In this document: positions 1-6,395 of the stretch, piece after piece
How positions within the stretch are numbered: the stretch's first letter is position 1
Layout: every line of letters starts with the position of its first letter
From: a virus
DNA: 33,360 bases
Direction: 5' to 3' (one strand)
IMG/VR virus record: IMGVR_UViG_3300046804_001259
Coordinates: 1-33,360 of that record
Position numbers and translations under genes: made by a program
Notes under the pieces: generated by a model
Told to the model about the DNA's origin: nothing
Seen by the model: the letters and a program-made list of their open reading frames with translations, nothing else
Databases searched by the model: none

Positions 1-6
1 GGGTTG

Positions 7-82
7 GACTCGTTTGCCTGTTGGAATGTTTGTTTTTGGGCTATATGTCGATTTGTTGCAAGTACACCACTACTGGATCCTA
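7..82. repeat. Direct repeat copy 1 (~80 bp)
   Basis: This matches 521-604 in the same orientation. The last ~45 bases are nearly identical, from GGCTATATGTCGATTTGT to AAGTACACCACTACTGGATC, and the start (GACTCGTTTGCC) is also shared. The copies differ by a few substitutions and a short length change in the middle. Each copy lies just upstream, in the leftward sense, of a leftward reading region, so a shared regulatory leader is possible. No clear hairpin or promoter is common to both copies. Confidence 0.8.
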
Positions 83-115
83 AGTCCTAACAAAATGATG
101 CTTCCGTGAATGTAA

Positions 116-409
116 TTATTTGGTTTTTGCCTCTTGCTCAACTTCTTGTTCGAGCAACTTAACACGGACTTGTAAATCAAAAATCTTATCTAGCAAATCT
201 TCTTTCATTGCTTGTCTAGCCGCAGCATCCTGCGGGCTACTAATTACAACGCCTTCGGCAGTCAAGAGCATAGGCATCTTAGACTCTACGCCGATCAGAC
301 GGTTATTAAATGAAGCAATCTGGGTTAACAACCAACCCACTCCAGCTACAAGCAATGGAAACAGCATCTCCATAGCTTTGCCCATTAGTCCACCGGATTC
401 TTTTTTCAT
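116..409 (-). CDS. Small membrane-anchored coiled-coil protein (XhlA/holin-accessory-like)
   Basis: This 97-residue protein has one hydrophobic segment (about residues 13-33, containing LFPLLVAGVGWLLTQI) followed by a charged C-terminal half. Residues ~66-95 are rich in K, E, L and V with heptad spacing, as in a coiled coil. The architecture recalls small phage membrane proteins such as XhlA-like lysis accessories, but no family motif is decisive. The start follows a GGGGGA ribosome binding site, and a sigma70-like promoter lies ~50 bases upstream (457-485). It stands alone between the two copies of an ~80-bp direct repeat. The gene at 32853-33092 has the same TM-plus-coil layout. Function is inferred only. 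Confidence 0.75.
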   Translation of the reverse strand: MKKESGGLMGKAMEMLFPLLVAGVGWLLTQIASFNNRLIGVESKMPMLLTAEGVVISSPQDAAARQAMKEDLLDKIFDLQVRVKLLEQEVEQEAKTK

Positions 410-456
410 TCATTTGTCCCCCAAAAAATATATACCCCCCCTAGAGAGAGGGATCC

Positions 457-485
457 ATTATAAACATGACGGGGGGCGTTTCCAA
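457..485 (-). promoter_or_regulatory. sigma70-like promoter for the 116-409 gene
   Basis: Leftward TTGGAA (480-485), a 17-base spacer and a perfect TATAAT (457-462). It lies ~50 bases before the start at 409. The spacing is optimal and the -10 is consensus. A G/C-run flanks it on both sides. Confidence 0.65.
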
Positions 486-520
486 GTTAGGGAGGTGTGT
501 GTGGGTCTGTTGCGGAGAGG

Positions 521-604
521 GACTCGTTTGCCCGTTGGCAGGGCTAAATGTTTATTTTTAGGCTATATGTCGATTTGTCGAAAGTACACCACTACTGGAT
601 CCTA
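521..604. repeat. Direct repeat copy 2 (~80 bp)
   Basis: Second copy of the repeat at 7-82. It lies between the DnaA-box array (645-880) and the promoter of the 116-409 gene. This copy contains a short inverted repeat, GCCC...GGGC (530-544), that is not preserved in copy 1. The flanking sequence 486-520 is GT- and G-rich. Confidence 0.8.
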
Positions 605-619
605 GTTTCTATTAGCAGC

Positions 620-636
620 GGGGGGTGGGAGGGGGG
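620..636. other. G-rich tract with quadruplex potential
   Basis: GGGGGGTGGGAGGGGGG on the plus strand offers at least four GGG runs with one-base loops, which could form a G-quadruplex. It lies 8 bases left of the first DnaA box. The 410-927 gap has no credible gene. It holds a promoter, the second direct repeat, this tract and the DnaA-box array. Confidence 0.55.
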
Positions 637-644
637 TCAAAAGG

Positions 645-880
645 TTATGCACAAGTTATCCACAGGATATTCACAGCTTGTTCCCGCAATCCACAGGTTA
701 TCCACTACTCCGGCGAAGTTATCCACAGGTTATTCACATGTGGATAAGTTTGGTCTCTTCTGTGGAGAAGCAGTGGATAACTAGACCGAGGGCAGTGGAC
801 AAGCTGTGGATAAGCTGTGAGCAAGTAGCGGCGGGGCAGTGGATAAGCGTGTGAGTAAGCTGTGGATAAGCTGTGGATAA
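645..880. repeat. DnaA-box array, two head-to-head halves, 11-bp phased (candidate origin or DnaA-titration site)
   Basis: Eight exact TTATNCACA boxes lie in 236 bp. Four are forward (starting 645, 656, 719, 730) and four are reverse TGTGGATAA (739, 805, 861, 872). Further near-matches start at 667, 687, 698 (forward) and 761, 772, 794, 816, 838, 850 (reverse). Nearly all start-to-start distances within each half are 11 bp or about a multiple of it, so boxes face the same side of the helix. All left-half boxes point right and all right-half boxes point left. They meet at TTATTCACATGTGGATAA (730-747). TTATNCACA is the high-affinity DnaA binding consensus. Whether this is an origin, a DnaA sink or a regulatory site is inference. 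Confidence 0.85.
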
Positions 881-911
881 GTTGAGCGATAAGTTGACAG
901 CTTACCGCTCA

Positions 912-933
912 CCGTAAACCTATGGCTTTACGG
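912..933 (-). terminator. Hairpin overlapping the 3' end of the HTH gene
   Basis: CCGTAAA (912-918) pairs with TTTACGG (927-933) around an 8-base loop, spanning the stop codon of the 928-1161 gene. There is no U-tract on either strand, so it is at best a weak terminator, or an RNA end-stabilising hairpin, for the leftward replication transcript. Confidence 0.35.
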
Positions 934-1161
934 CACAGGCTCTGCGATCTGCTTGATCAGCCACTCATCCTTCAGCAGCTTCTGGTCGTAGGCGTTAAGC
1001 AGCAGGCAGACGTACTGCGGGATGTCAGTCTCACCGCAGCACCACGCACGCGCTTGGCGGTCGCTCACGCCTGCCATCCACGCCAGATCGCACTGTCGCA
1101 GTTGGTTCTTGGCGAGCAGCGCACGCAGCTTCTCAACGGTCAGTGGCCTGCGAGCGCTCAT
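928..1161 (-). CDS. Small helix-turn-helix DNA-binding protein
   Basis: A ~77-residue protein whose N-terminal half reads as an HTH. Residues ~8-40 include LRALLAKNQLRQCDLAWMAG and the recognition-helix-like VSDRQARAWCCGE. This resembles Cro/CI-type or transposase-like HTH proteins of phages. The start at 1161 (MSARRPL) forms an ATGA overlap with the stop of the upstream gene and is preferred over the in-frame ATG at 1179. It is the last gene of the leftward replication cluster and directly abuts the DnaA-box array, so a role in controlling that region is conceivable. This is inference from position only. Confidence 0.75.
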   Translation of the reverse strand: MSARRPLTVEKLRALLAKNQLRQCDLAWMAGVSDRQARAWCCGETDIPQYVCLLLNAYDQKLLKDEWLIKQIAEPVP

Positions 1162-1358
1162 GCCTGCAACCTCATCCATAGGGCGAATGCGCCCGTGAGC
1201 ATACCGATGCAGAAGGACACTGCGTATTTGTCTATGAGCTTCTCTAGGCCATTGAACATAATGCAGTCATCATGCCTGCGTGCTATGCGCTCAAGCTTGT
1301 CGGCCTCGCGGCGCAGTCTATCGATCTCATACCAAACCAAATCTTGTCTATCACTCAT
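1158..1358 (-). CDS. Small protein: charged helix plus C-terminal membrane segment
   Basis: This 66-residue protein has a charged, probably coiled-coil N-terminus (residues 8-30, with RLRREADKLERIARR) and a hydrophobic C-terminus (about residues 46-63, FCIGMLTGAFALWM). That suggests a tail-anchored membrane protein. CTGGAGAG just before the start is a good ribosome binding site. The stop overlaps the start of the downstream HTH gene. I do not recognise a family. Confidence 0.75.
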   Translation of the reverse strand: MSDRQDLVWYEIDRLRREADKLERIARRHDDCIMFNGLEKLIDKYAVSFCIGMLTGAFALWMRLQA

Positions 1359-1370
1359 AGGTCTCTCCAG

Positions 1371-2003
1371 TTAAAGGCTCATTGCTTTGCGTACGTCTTC
1401 AGGCGAGTCGTCAAACGGCCTGTCGATGTGTTTCACGGGGTCTTCGCGCTTGACCTCTACCTCGGTCAGTGCGCCTTTGAAGAAGCGCTTCATCTGCATC
1501 AGCGGGTTCAGCTTCGCGCCGAACTGGTCGATCAGCATCGCGATCTCTTCGAGCGTCCAGACGCTGGCCTCACGGCCTGCAGCGATGTCTTCAGCACGCC
1601 CATGGGCAAGCGCCTCTTCGTTATCGCCGCGAACGATGATTGCGAGCGTCCCGTCCTTCAGTTTCACTTCCCACTGCTCAGGCAGCGATTTCGCACCAGA
1701 GTCAGTGGCAGCTTTGTCGGCTGCGCGGTAGGCGCGTTGCATCCGTTCGCATTCCTGCTGCAGGCCAGCGAGCGTGCCGCTGTTGAGCGCCGTGTTGAAC
1801 TTGTAGCGCTGCGAGTCGAACTTCGCACGCAGCTCTGTGGGTATTAAAAGCCTCAAGCGCCCAATTCCCCATTTACGCTCCATTTCCACCGCAATTAAAT
1901 CCACGGACGAAATTAATGCATTTCCCTGCATATATTCTTTTTCTGTCCACTGCCAGACAGGCGCTTTCCTTTCAATTAATTCATTTTTAAATTTACCAGC
2001 CAT
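1371..2003 (-). CDS. Conserved phage protein of unknown function, replication cluster
   Basis: A 210-residue soluble protein with no motif I can name. The central part (residues ~75-135) is a helical, charged segment followed by KDGTLAIIVRGDNEEA. The C-terminus is acidic with EDPVKH and DDSPEDVRK. It lies between the primase module and the small HTH gene. The first ~50 codons are strikingly AT-rich (repeated TTA-ATT codon pairs) whereas the rest is GC-rich, a sharp internal composition change. The start is preceded by AAGAGGT about 10 bases upstream. Confidence 0.8.
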   Translation of the reverse strand: MAGKFKNELIERKAPVWQWTEKEYMQGNALISSVDLIAVEMERKWGIGRLRLLIPTELRAKFDSQRYKFNTALNSGTLAGLQQECERMQRAYRAADKAATDSGAKSLPEQWEVKLKDGTLAIIVRGDNEEALAHGRAEDIAAGREASVWTLEEIAMLIDQFGAKLNPLMQMKRFFKGALTEVEVKREDPVKHIDRPFDDSPEDVRKAMSL

Positions 2004-2051
2004 TAATTAAATACCTCTTATAAAATTAAATACAAAAACGGAAATTAAATC

Positions 2052-2360
2052 CTATTTATCCACCGAATAATTAATTGTCGAATTAATTACCCAATTTTCT
2101 ATTTCAGGAAATCGCTCCAAAAGAATTACCTTATCTTTATTTCTGGCGAGTCGCTTTTCCTTTATCGACACGCCAAGGTAATACACCTTCTTCCTTGCTC
2201 GCGTGGTCGAATACAACTTCAAATTAATCCAACCCTCTCTCTGCCAATCCTTCACCTCAACCAACCGCCAACCTTCCGTCTCGCCAATCTCAATCTCGTC
2301 AGGACGGGTCAAAATTGCCCTCCTGCCGGATGCTCTGAACCTAACCTTCTTTTCGCTCAT
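2052..2360 (-). CDS. Small uncharacterised basic protein, possibly nuclease-like
   Basis: 102 residues, basic. The order of motifs, GETEGWRLVEVKDWQREGWI followed by LYSTTRARKKVYYLG, has an E-x-K (VEVKDW) in the middle of a short strand. This is faintly reminiscent of small PD-(D/E)XK or VRR-type nucleases, but it is too weak to assign. GGAG lies ~10 bases before the start. It follows the primase 3' end, separated by the iteron repeats. Base composition is AT-rich toward its end, like the neighbour at 1371-2003. Confidence 0.75.
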   Translation of the reverse strand: MSEKKVRFRASGRRAILTRPDEIEIGETEGWRLVEVKDWQREGWINLKLYSTTRARKKVYYLGVSIKEKRLARNKDKVILLERFPEIENWVINSTINYSVDK

Positions 2361-2450
2361 GCTGGCAAAACTCCACTCCGAATTCCGAGAGAGAGAGACG
2401 CGACCTGCAGGAGCGTCTCTCTACATTTCCCCTTACGGGAAATGGGTAGA

Positions 2451-2637
2451 ACTTCCGTAACCAACTTCCGTATATAAGTTATTGATTCAATTGGATTATT
2501 TTTTGAACTTCCGTAACTTCCGGAAGACTTCCGTAAAACAACTTCCGTAAACATAACAGATTGATTTAATTGAACTATTTTCATTTTACTCATTCTCCAG
2601 TACCGGACATCCGTGAACTTCCGGAAGAACTTCCGTA
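2451..2637. repeat. Iteron-like ACTTCCGTAA repeats with CTTCCGGAAG palindromes
   Basis: ACTTCCGTA(A) occurs at 2451-2460, 2464-2472, 2507-2516, 2527-2536, 2541-2550 and 2629-2637. The perfect 10-bp palindrome CTTCCGGAAG occurs at 2517-2526 and 2618-2627, with a degenerate copy, ACATCCGTGA, at 2607-2616. All intact copies read in one orientation. The array starts in the gap after the primase gene and runs into its last ~15 codons, where it encodes a Gly/Ser-rich tail. Such iterons are typical of initiator-binding origins. The link to origin function is inference. Confidence 0.8.
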
Positions 2638-4710
2638 TTGGTTTTTGACCCTCAGACCTTTCATTTTGGCATCGCTGTCGCACATCTCGTAGACAACGAT
2701 CTGGGCATCTAGCCAGCTATTTAAGACCTTCTCAGCGATTTCTTCATTGATCCCGTACCTGACCATATGCGGTATGGCATATCGTCCCTCACGCCTTGTC
2801 TGGGGCTTAGACGACCACGGTTTGCCATCATCCCAAGCCTGCTGCAGGCCACCGAGCATTGCATTAATTACCGACCTATCAGGCCATTGGTCTGGAGCGA
2901 CAATTTGCATAATTGCAGGCTCTGCAAATAATGATTCTTTATTTTCGTGAATTTCCCCAACGGATATTTTCCTTAAATTAAATCCCATTACCCAACCGTC
3001 TTCTGCAGCTTTAATTTTTTTAGCCGTGATCGTCCCCGACTGAGCGCCCTGTTCTTTTTCGACACCGTAAATGAAGTCCGCAGCGCCCTCAAATACAGTT
3101 GACCCACGCATATTTCCCATACGGCTTGTGTGATGTACGCACAGGACTGTGGTCTTCCATATTTCCCTGATGCCATCGCACGCCTGAACCATCATGCTGG
3201 CTGCAGCCTGATCATTTTCGTCCGTACCAGCCATTGCACGAGAGAGCGTGTCTACGATGACCATAATCGGATTAGCGCCAATTTTGTTAACTATAGTTGA
3301 CACTGTTCGGTGCAATTTGTCGCGGTCGCCAGCATCCATAAAGTTGATGGTCTGGCGGATCAGGTGGAATTGAGACGGTGCATCAACGTGCAGCGCTCTA
3401 CGCCACGCAGCCAGACGGTTCTTCATGTCCGCTGTACCTTCGCTGGAAATCATAATCACAGCGCCTGAGCCGTTGACATCCTTGCCCCACCACTTTGTCT
3501 GGCCTGTAGCTAGGGTCATGCCCATACCTAATGCTATGAAGCTCTTACCTGACGCTGGAGCGCCGTAGATGAATCCGAGACTGTTCTCGATAACCATCTT
3601 ATCGATCAGAAAGACGGGATCAGGTAAGGCCATAATCTGGCCTTCGTTCAATATCTCGTAGATATCATTCTGCGCTGTCCACTCGTCTACGAACTCCCCC
3701 GCAGGGGTCTGAGCGCCATCCCCCCTAGTTCGAGGCATTGCCGCCTCTCTGGCGACCTTGTCATCCCATTGCTTGATTGCATACGACCACTTCTGAGCGA
3801 ACAGGCTGTGACCTCGGCCTTCGCGCTCCAGCAGGATGTGGTTGGGCGTACCAGCCTCTTGGATGCGACTTTTGACATTCCGCTCATACGACCCGAATGC
3901 CTCACGCATCGCGTCCTGTAGACGCTCTGCGCTCGGCAGGATGGGCGAGTCACGGTATAGGCTCAGTACCTTAGCGAACACAACCTTGGTCATGTATTCC
4001 TCACGCCCGTCAATAATCTGCCCGAAGTCAGTCTTGGCGTACTGTGGTGTCTCTGTCTTGACCTGCTGAACTGAACCAGAAGCTGCGCTACCAGCGCCAT
4101 ACTTCTGTGCCAACAGATCGATCTCAGCGGTGAGCCAGCCCTCGGCCTCTGGTATCTCGATGTTCCAAGGTTCACTGCCCTTGAGCCATTTGTACTCGCT
4201 GCCTGAGTCGTGAACCGATGGCGGCATGACTGCGAAACCACCTTGGCCTCGGATGTCGATACCGATGGGTGTTTTGATTGTCGGTGGAGTCCAGCCTTCA
4301 GGCGCTCTGAGCAGATACTGGAATCCACCCCCGCCAGTTTGTTGCGTAGGACACGATAATCTGTTCCCATCGTTGTAGCTGTCGAGCAGATTCATCAGCC
4401 ACTCTTGGGCTTCAGGGTGCTTATGGGAATCAACGTCCAGAATGAATGCACCGCCTGAACACGCGCCAGTGATCAGGCCAATATTGGTCTTGGTCTTGTG
4501 ACTGCCTTCCCAGCCAAACCACTTGTCGAATTGACTGTCTGGTACGGGCGTAGACTCGAATTCTTTCCAAGTGGACAGCAACGGTCGCTTCCAGTTCTTG
4601 GGTGAGTCTAGGGGTGAATGACTGGGTACGGCCTGAAGGCCAAGCTGCCTGTATAACTTCGCATAGTCCGATGCACAGGCGAAATCAGGATCGAATTGAA
4701 TAGGTTTCAT
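2590..4710 (-). CDS. Primase-polymerase / helicase (bifunctional Prim-Pol plus RepA-like ATPase)
   Basis: About 706 residues. The N-terminal part (~15-200) is an archaeo-eukaryotic primase/polymerase domain. It has NIGLITGACSGG, the metal-binding FILDVDSHKH (Asp94/Asp96 counted from the upstream ATG at 4716) and a GGGGFQYLL segment with Gln where the family often has His. The C-terminal part (~365-560) is an AAA_25/RepA-like P-loop ATPase with Walker A GAPASGKS (385-392), Walker B MVIVDTLS (Asp489) and a CVHHTSR sensor-like strand. It would prime and unwind phage DNA. The start at 4710 has better spacing from GGTAGAGA than the ATG at 4716. Iterons overlap its 3' end. Confidence 0.9.
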   Translation of the reverse strand: MKPIQFDPDFACASDYAKLYRQLGLQAVPSHSPLDSPKNWKRPLLSTWKEFESTPVPDSQFDKWFGWEGSHKTKTNIGLITGACSGGAFILDVDSHKHPEAQEWLMNLLDSYNDGNRLSCPTQQTGGGGFQYLLRAPEGWTPPTIKTPIGIDIRGQGGFAVMPPSVHDSGSEYKWLKGSEPWNIEIPEAEGWLTAEIDLLAQKYGAGSAASGSVQQVKTETPQYAKTDFGQIIDGREEYMTKVVFAKVLSLYRDSPILPSAERLQDAMREAFGSYERNVKSRIQEAGTPNHILLEREGRGHSLFAQKWSYAIKQWDDKVAREAAMPRTRGDGAQTPAGEFVDEWTAQNDIYEILNEGQIMALPDPVFLIDKMVIENSLGFIYGAPASGKSFIALGMGMTLATGQTKWWGKDVNGSGAVIMISSEGTADMKNRLAAWRRALHVDAPSQFHLIRQTINFMDAGDRDKLHRTVSTIVNKIGANPIMVIVDTLSRAMAGTDENDQAAASMMVQACDGIREIWKTTVLCVHHTSRMGNMRGSTVFEGAADFIYGVEKEQGAQSGTITAKKIKAAEDGWVMGFNLRKISVGEIHENKESLFAEPAIMQIVAPDQWPDRSVINAMLGGLQQAWDDGKPWSSKPQTRREGRYAIPHMVRYGINEEIAEKVLNSWLDAQIVVYEMCDSDAKMKGLRVKNQYGSSSGSSRMSGTGE

Positions 4711-4731
4711 TAGCATTCTCTACCACCATTG

Positions 4732-4755
4732 AATAAAAGAGCCGCTAACGGCGGC
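4732..4755 (-). terminator. Rho-independent-type terminator in the primase leader
   Basis: On the leftward strand GCCGC-CGTTA-GCGGC is followed by TCTTTTATT, a compact stem with a T-rich tail. It lies only ~22 bases before the primase start codon and after the 4835-5083 gene, so it would separate the small-gene operon from the replication genes or act as an attenuator. No obvious promoter fits between it and the primase start. Confidence 0.65.
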
Positions 4756-4761
4756 AAGTCG

Positions 4762-4793
4762 GTCTGGGCTAAGTGGTGGAGACTCCCCCAGAC
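4762..4793. other. 7-bp inverted repeat upstream of primase
   Basis: GTCTGGG (4762-4768) and CCCAGAC (4787-4793) are complementary with an 18-base loop, next to the terminator at 4732-4755. Together they fill most of the 118-base gap before the primase gene, which shows no coding sequence. It could be an alternative RNA fold competing with the terminator. Confidence 0.4.
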
Positions 4794-4834
4794 TCGCAGG
4801 CGGGTTGGTTGGAATGCCTGCGCGAATCTCGATG

Positions 4835-5083
4835 TTACCCTATAGTGCTTAATCTGAGTAGTGCTTGCTGCTTTTCAAAGAAAATGGCGCTGTGCCATAC
4901 GTCCAGCGCATCCAGCACGGCAGAGTACATCTCACTACCGAACTTCTTGACAATATCAAAGCTGTCGTCATGCTCATAATCCATAAGCAACTGCTCAACT
5001 TTGTCCTGATTAAAGTCGCATCCGCCAGTGCGCATGAATACTCGCACGAAGGCTTTTTGTTCAGCGGTCAATTCAATAGTCAT
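4835..5083 (-). CDS. Small uncharacterised phage protein
   Basis: 82 residues, acidic and predominantly helical, with ELTAEQKAFVRVFMRTGGCD at the N-terminus and a hydrophobic-helix pattern later (SEMYSAVLDALDVWHSA). I do not recognise a family. The start is preceded by the TATC/TACC-repeat leader and CTGGAGA that recurs before many genes here. It is the last gene of the long leftward small-gene operon, before the terminator at 4732-4755. Confidence 0.8.
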   Translation of the reverse strand: MTIELTAEQKAFVRVFMRTGGCDFNQDKVEQLLMDYEHDDSFDIVKKFGSEMYSAVLDALDVWHSAIFFEKQQALLRLSTIG

Positions 5084-5123
5084 TTCTTTCTCCAGATAGA
5101 TAGGTAGATAAGGGAAAGAGGCG

Positions 5124-5267
5124 CTATGCGAGCGCCTCTGTCAACAGGTCAGCCAAGCGGCCTTCCTGTTGTGCATCCAGCAGCGTCTGGGCTGCCTCCG
5201 CCGCTTCCTCCGGCGAGCATTTCGCCGATTCGAGGAAGAATTGAATCAGAGCTTCTTTTTTGCTCAT
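5124..5267 (-). CDS. Small acidic helical protein
   Basis: 47 residues starting MSKKEALIQFF, all helical and Ala/Glu/Leu-rich (PEEAAEAAQTLLDA). The start at 5267 is chosen because AGGAGA lies 6-7 bases upstream. The longer in-frame extension to 5351 would overlap the upstream gene and lacks such a site. Unknown function. It sits in the leftward small-gene operon. Confidence 0.7.
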   Translation of the reverse strand: MSKKEALIQFFLESAKCSPEEAAEAAQTLLDAQQEGRLADLLTEALA

Positions 5268-5283
5268 CGCATTCTCCTGTTGA

Positions 5284-5547
5284 TTAAAAAAGACCACGTT
5301 CTTCAACTTCTTGCCACAATCGTGAGACATCCATATTTTCATAACCCTCAAAGCCCTCGCGAAGGATTATGGCTAGATAATAGTGACCGTGACGCAAATC
5401 GTCTTTGATCAATCTTTCGACCAGCATTTCATGCTCATCGCGCAGGCAGCTAATAACGGTCGCGTCATCCAAAGGCTCTTCGTCCGGATGCTCTTCCATC
5501 CAGCCAGCGCGGTAAGAGTTGATGCATTGTTGAGTGTAGAAAGACAT
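5284..5547 (-). CDS. Small uncharacterised acidic protein
   Basis: 87 residues, strongly acidic, with two Trp and several Tyr (HPDEEPLDDATVISCLRDEH; YYLAIILREGF). No recognised domain. The leader carries TATCCATCTGGAGA, a member of the shared TATC/TACC-GGAG leader series. Position and size suggest an early, host-interacting or regulatory phage protein, but the sequence does not show a function. Confidence 0.75.
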   Translation of the reverse strand: MSFYTQQCINSYRAGWMEEHPDEEPLDDATVISCLRDEHEMLVERLIKDDLRHGHYYLAIILREGFEGYENMDVSRLWQEVEERGLF

Positions 5548-5570
5548 GGCGGTTCTCCAGATGGATAGAA

Positions 5571-5828
5571 TTAATAAACGTAGAGTTGAGTAATAGTTCC
5601 AGAAAGAGAGTCAAAAACTTCTTTGGAAATTTCTTTGAAGCCAGCAGGCTGAGTGGACATGTTGTTGTCGAATTCCCAATAGCCATCGTTATCGACGCCT
5701 TCGCCCCAGAAGATAGAAGCCAAAGTGTCCAGATATTCAGCAGGGTCGCTGTCAGTGGCAAAACGGATAGTGGAAGTGATTTCTATTTCGCCGTAAAAGT
5801 TATTGATTTCGCCAATGTAGTACTTCAT
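5571..5828 (-). CDS. Small uncharacterised acidic protein
   Basis: 85 residues, beta-rich and acidic, with MKYYIGEINNFYGEIEITST at the start and aromatic residues throughout (IFWGEG, DGYWEFD). No family recognised. It is preceded by a leader with three TATC units followed by TGGAGA. It shows weak resemblance in style (acidic, aromatic, ~85 residues) to the product at 12334-12591, which also carries a Tyr/Trp/Asp-rich pattern. Confidence 0.75.
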   Translation of the reverse strand: MKYYIGEINNFYGEIEITSTIRFATDSDPAEYLDTLASIFWGEGVDNDGYWEFDNNMSTQPAGFKEISKEVFDSLSGTITQLYVY

Positions 5829-5854
5829 GTCAGTCTCCAGATAGATAGATAAAA

Positions 5855-6043
5855 TTAAAAAGTAAAACCAACTTCAACCAGAGTCGCGCCCTTGAGGAAA
5901 CGCTCTCTGTTGATGTCATCAAAACTGGTGGCGCTGTACTTTTTCAGTGAGCGCTCGAAGTCACCCCTAACCCACACGGTATTTTTGCCAGCCACGCGAA
6001 AGAATTCGCCTTTCTTGATGTCTTTAAGCTGCACTGCGTTCAT
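5855..6043 (-). CDS. Small protein, likely beta-barrel (DUF-type early phage protein)
   Basis: 62 residues. VQLKDIKKGEFFRVAGKNTV followed by WVRGDFERSLKKYSATSFDD is a pattern seen in small phage proteins that form a short SH3/KOW-like beta unit (K-x-G-E-x-F). Function unknown. The leader has three consecutive TACC/TACT units and TGGAGATATG before the start, one of the clearest members of the shared leader series. Confidence 0.75.
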   Translation of the reverse strand: MNAVQLKDIKKGEFFRVAGKNTVWVRGDFERSLKKYSATSFDDINRERFLKGATLVEVGFTF

Positions 6044-6073
6044 GTCATATCTCCAGTAGGTAGGTAGTTAAAA

Positions 6074-6322
6074 TTAATAAACTATAAAACCAAGCAATTT
6101 GTTTAAATCTAAGCCAGCTTCTTCGGCTCGGCTGCCTGCTGCGCTACTAGCAGCACCGTAAAGAGCATCGTCCTGTTCTTTGCTTAAAATTCCATCCCAC
6201 GACAAGCCGCGAAAAGCTTCGATGTCCATCACGTTTTCGCGATCGACACATTCATCGACCAAATAAACGCCAGTCGCGAGTTCAATTTCTTTTAGCTTGG
6301 CAATCAATTCTGCGTATTTCAT
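6074..6322 (-). CDS. Small uncharacterised protein
   Basis: 82 residues, helical, Ala/Glu-rich (YGAASSAAGSRAEEAGLD) with an acidic N-terminal half. No family recognised. Its leader retains the TACTTACCTACT repeat but the Shine-Dalgarno is degenerate (TGAATAC instead of TGGAGA), so translation may be weak. It is the first gene behind the promoter at 6362-6387. Confidence 0.75.
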   Translation of the reverse strand: MKYAELIAKLKEIELATGVYLVDECVDRENVMDIEAFRGLSWDGILSKEQDDALYGAASSAAGSRAEEAGLDLNKLLGFIVY

Positions 6323-6361
6323 GTCGGTATTCAGTAGGTAAGTAAAAATCGAGATTCAAAT

Positions 6362-6387
6362 ACTATAGGAAATTTCTACCTATGCAA
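6362..6387 (-). promoter_or_regulatory. Promoter-like site before the 6074-6322 gene
   Basis: Leftward TATAGT (6362-6367), preceded by AATTTCC exactly as in the promoter at 16088-16116. The best -35-like element, TTGCAT (6382-6387), gives only a 14-base spacer. Other frames give poorer -35 matches. Just upstream is an 18-base element identical to that at 16052-16069, supporting a real regulated promoter despite the spacing. Confidence 0.5.
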
Positions 6388-6395
6388 CTGGTATT

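Noticed and set aside
120-784. Rightward frames across the first 800 bases
   Set aside because: They run antisense to the 116-409 gene or through the direct repeat and DnaA array. They have low-complexity Ser/Cys-rich translations and no ribosome binding site.
645-880. Possible CRISPR-like array
   Set aside because: The units are 9 bp, in two orientations and with variable short spacing. There are no repeat-spacer units of CRISPR size, and they match DnaA boxes.
894-899. Perfect TTGACA on the plus strand after the DnaA array
   Set aside because: No acceptable -10 lies 16-18 bases downstream (TATGGC is 21 away) and no rightward gene follows.
2056-2064. Single DnaA-box-like TTATCCACC
   Set aside because: It is isolated, has one mismatch, and is the end of a coding sequence (SVDK stop). 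Not part of the array.
2357-2683. 108-residue leftward frame across the iterons
   Set aside because: It overlaps the primase 3' end in another frame, its coding pattern is built by the ACTTCCGTAA repeats, and it lacks a ribosome binding site.
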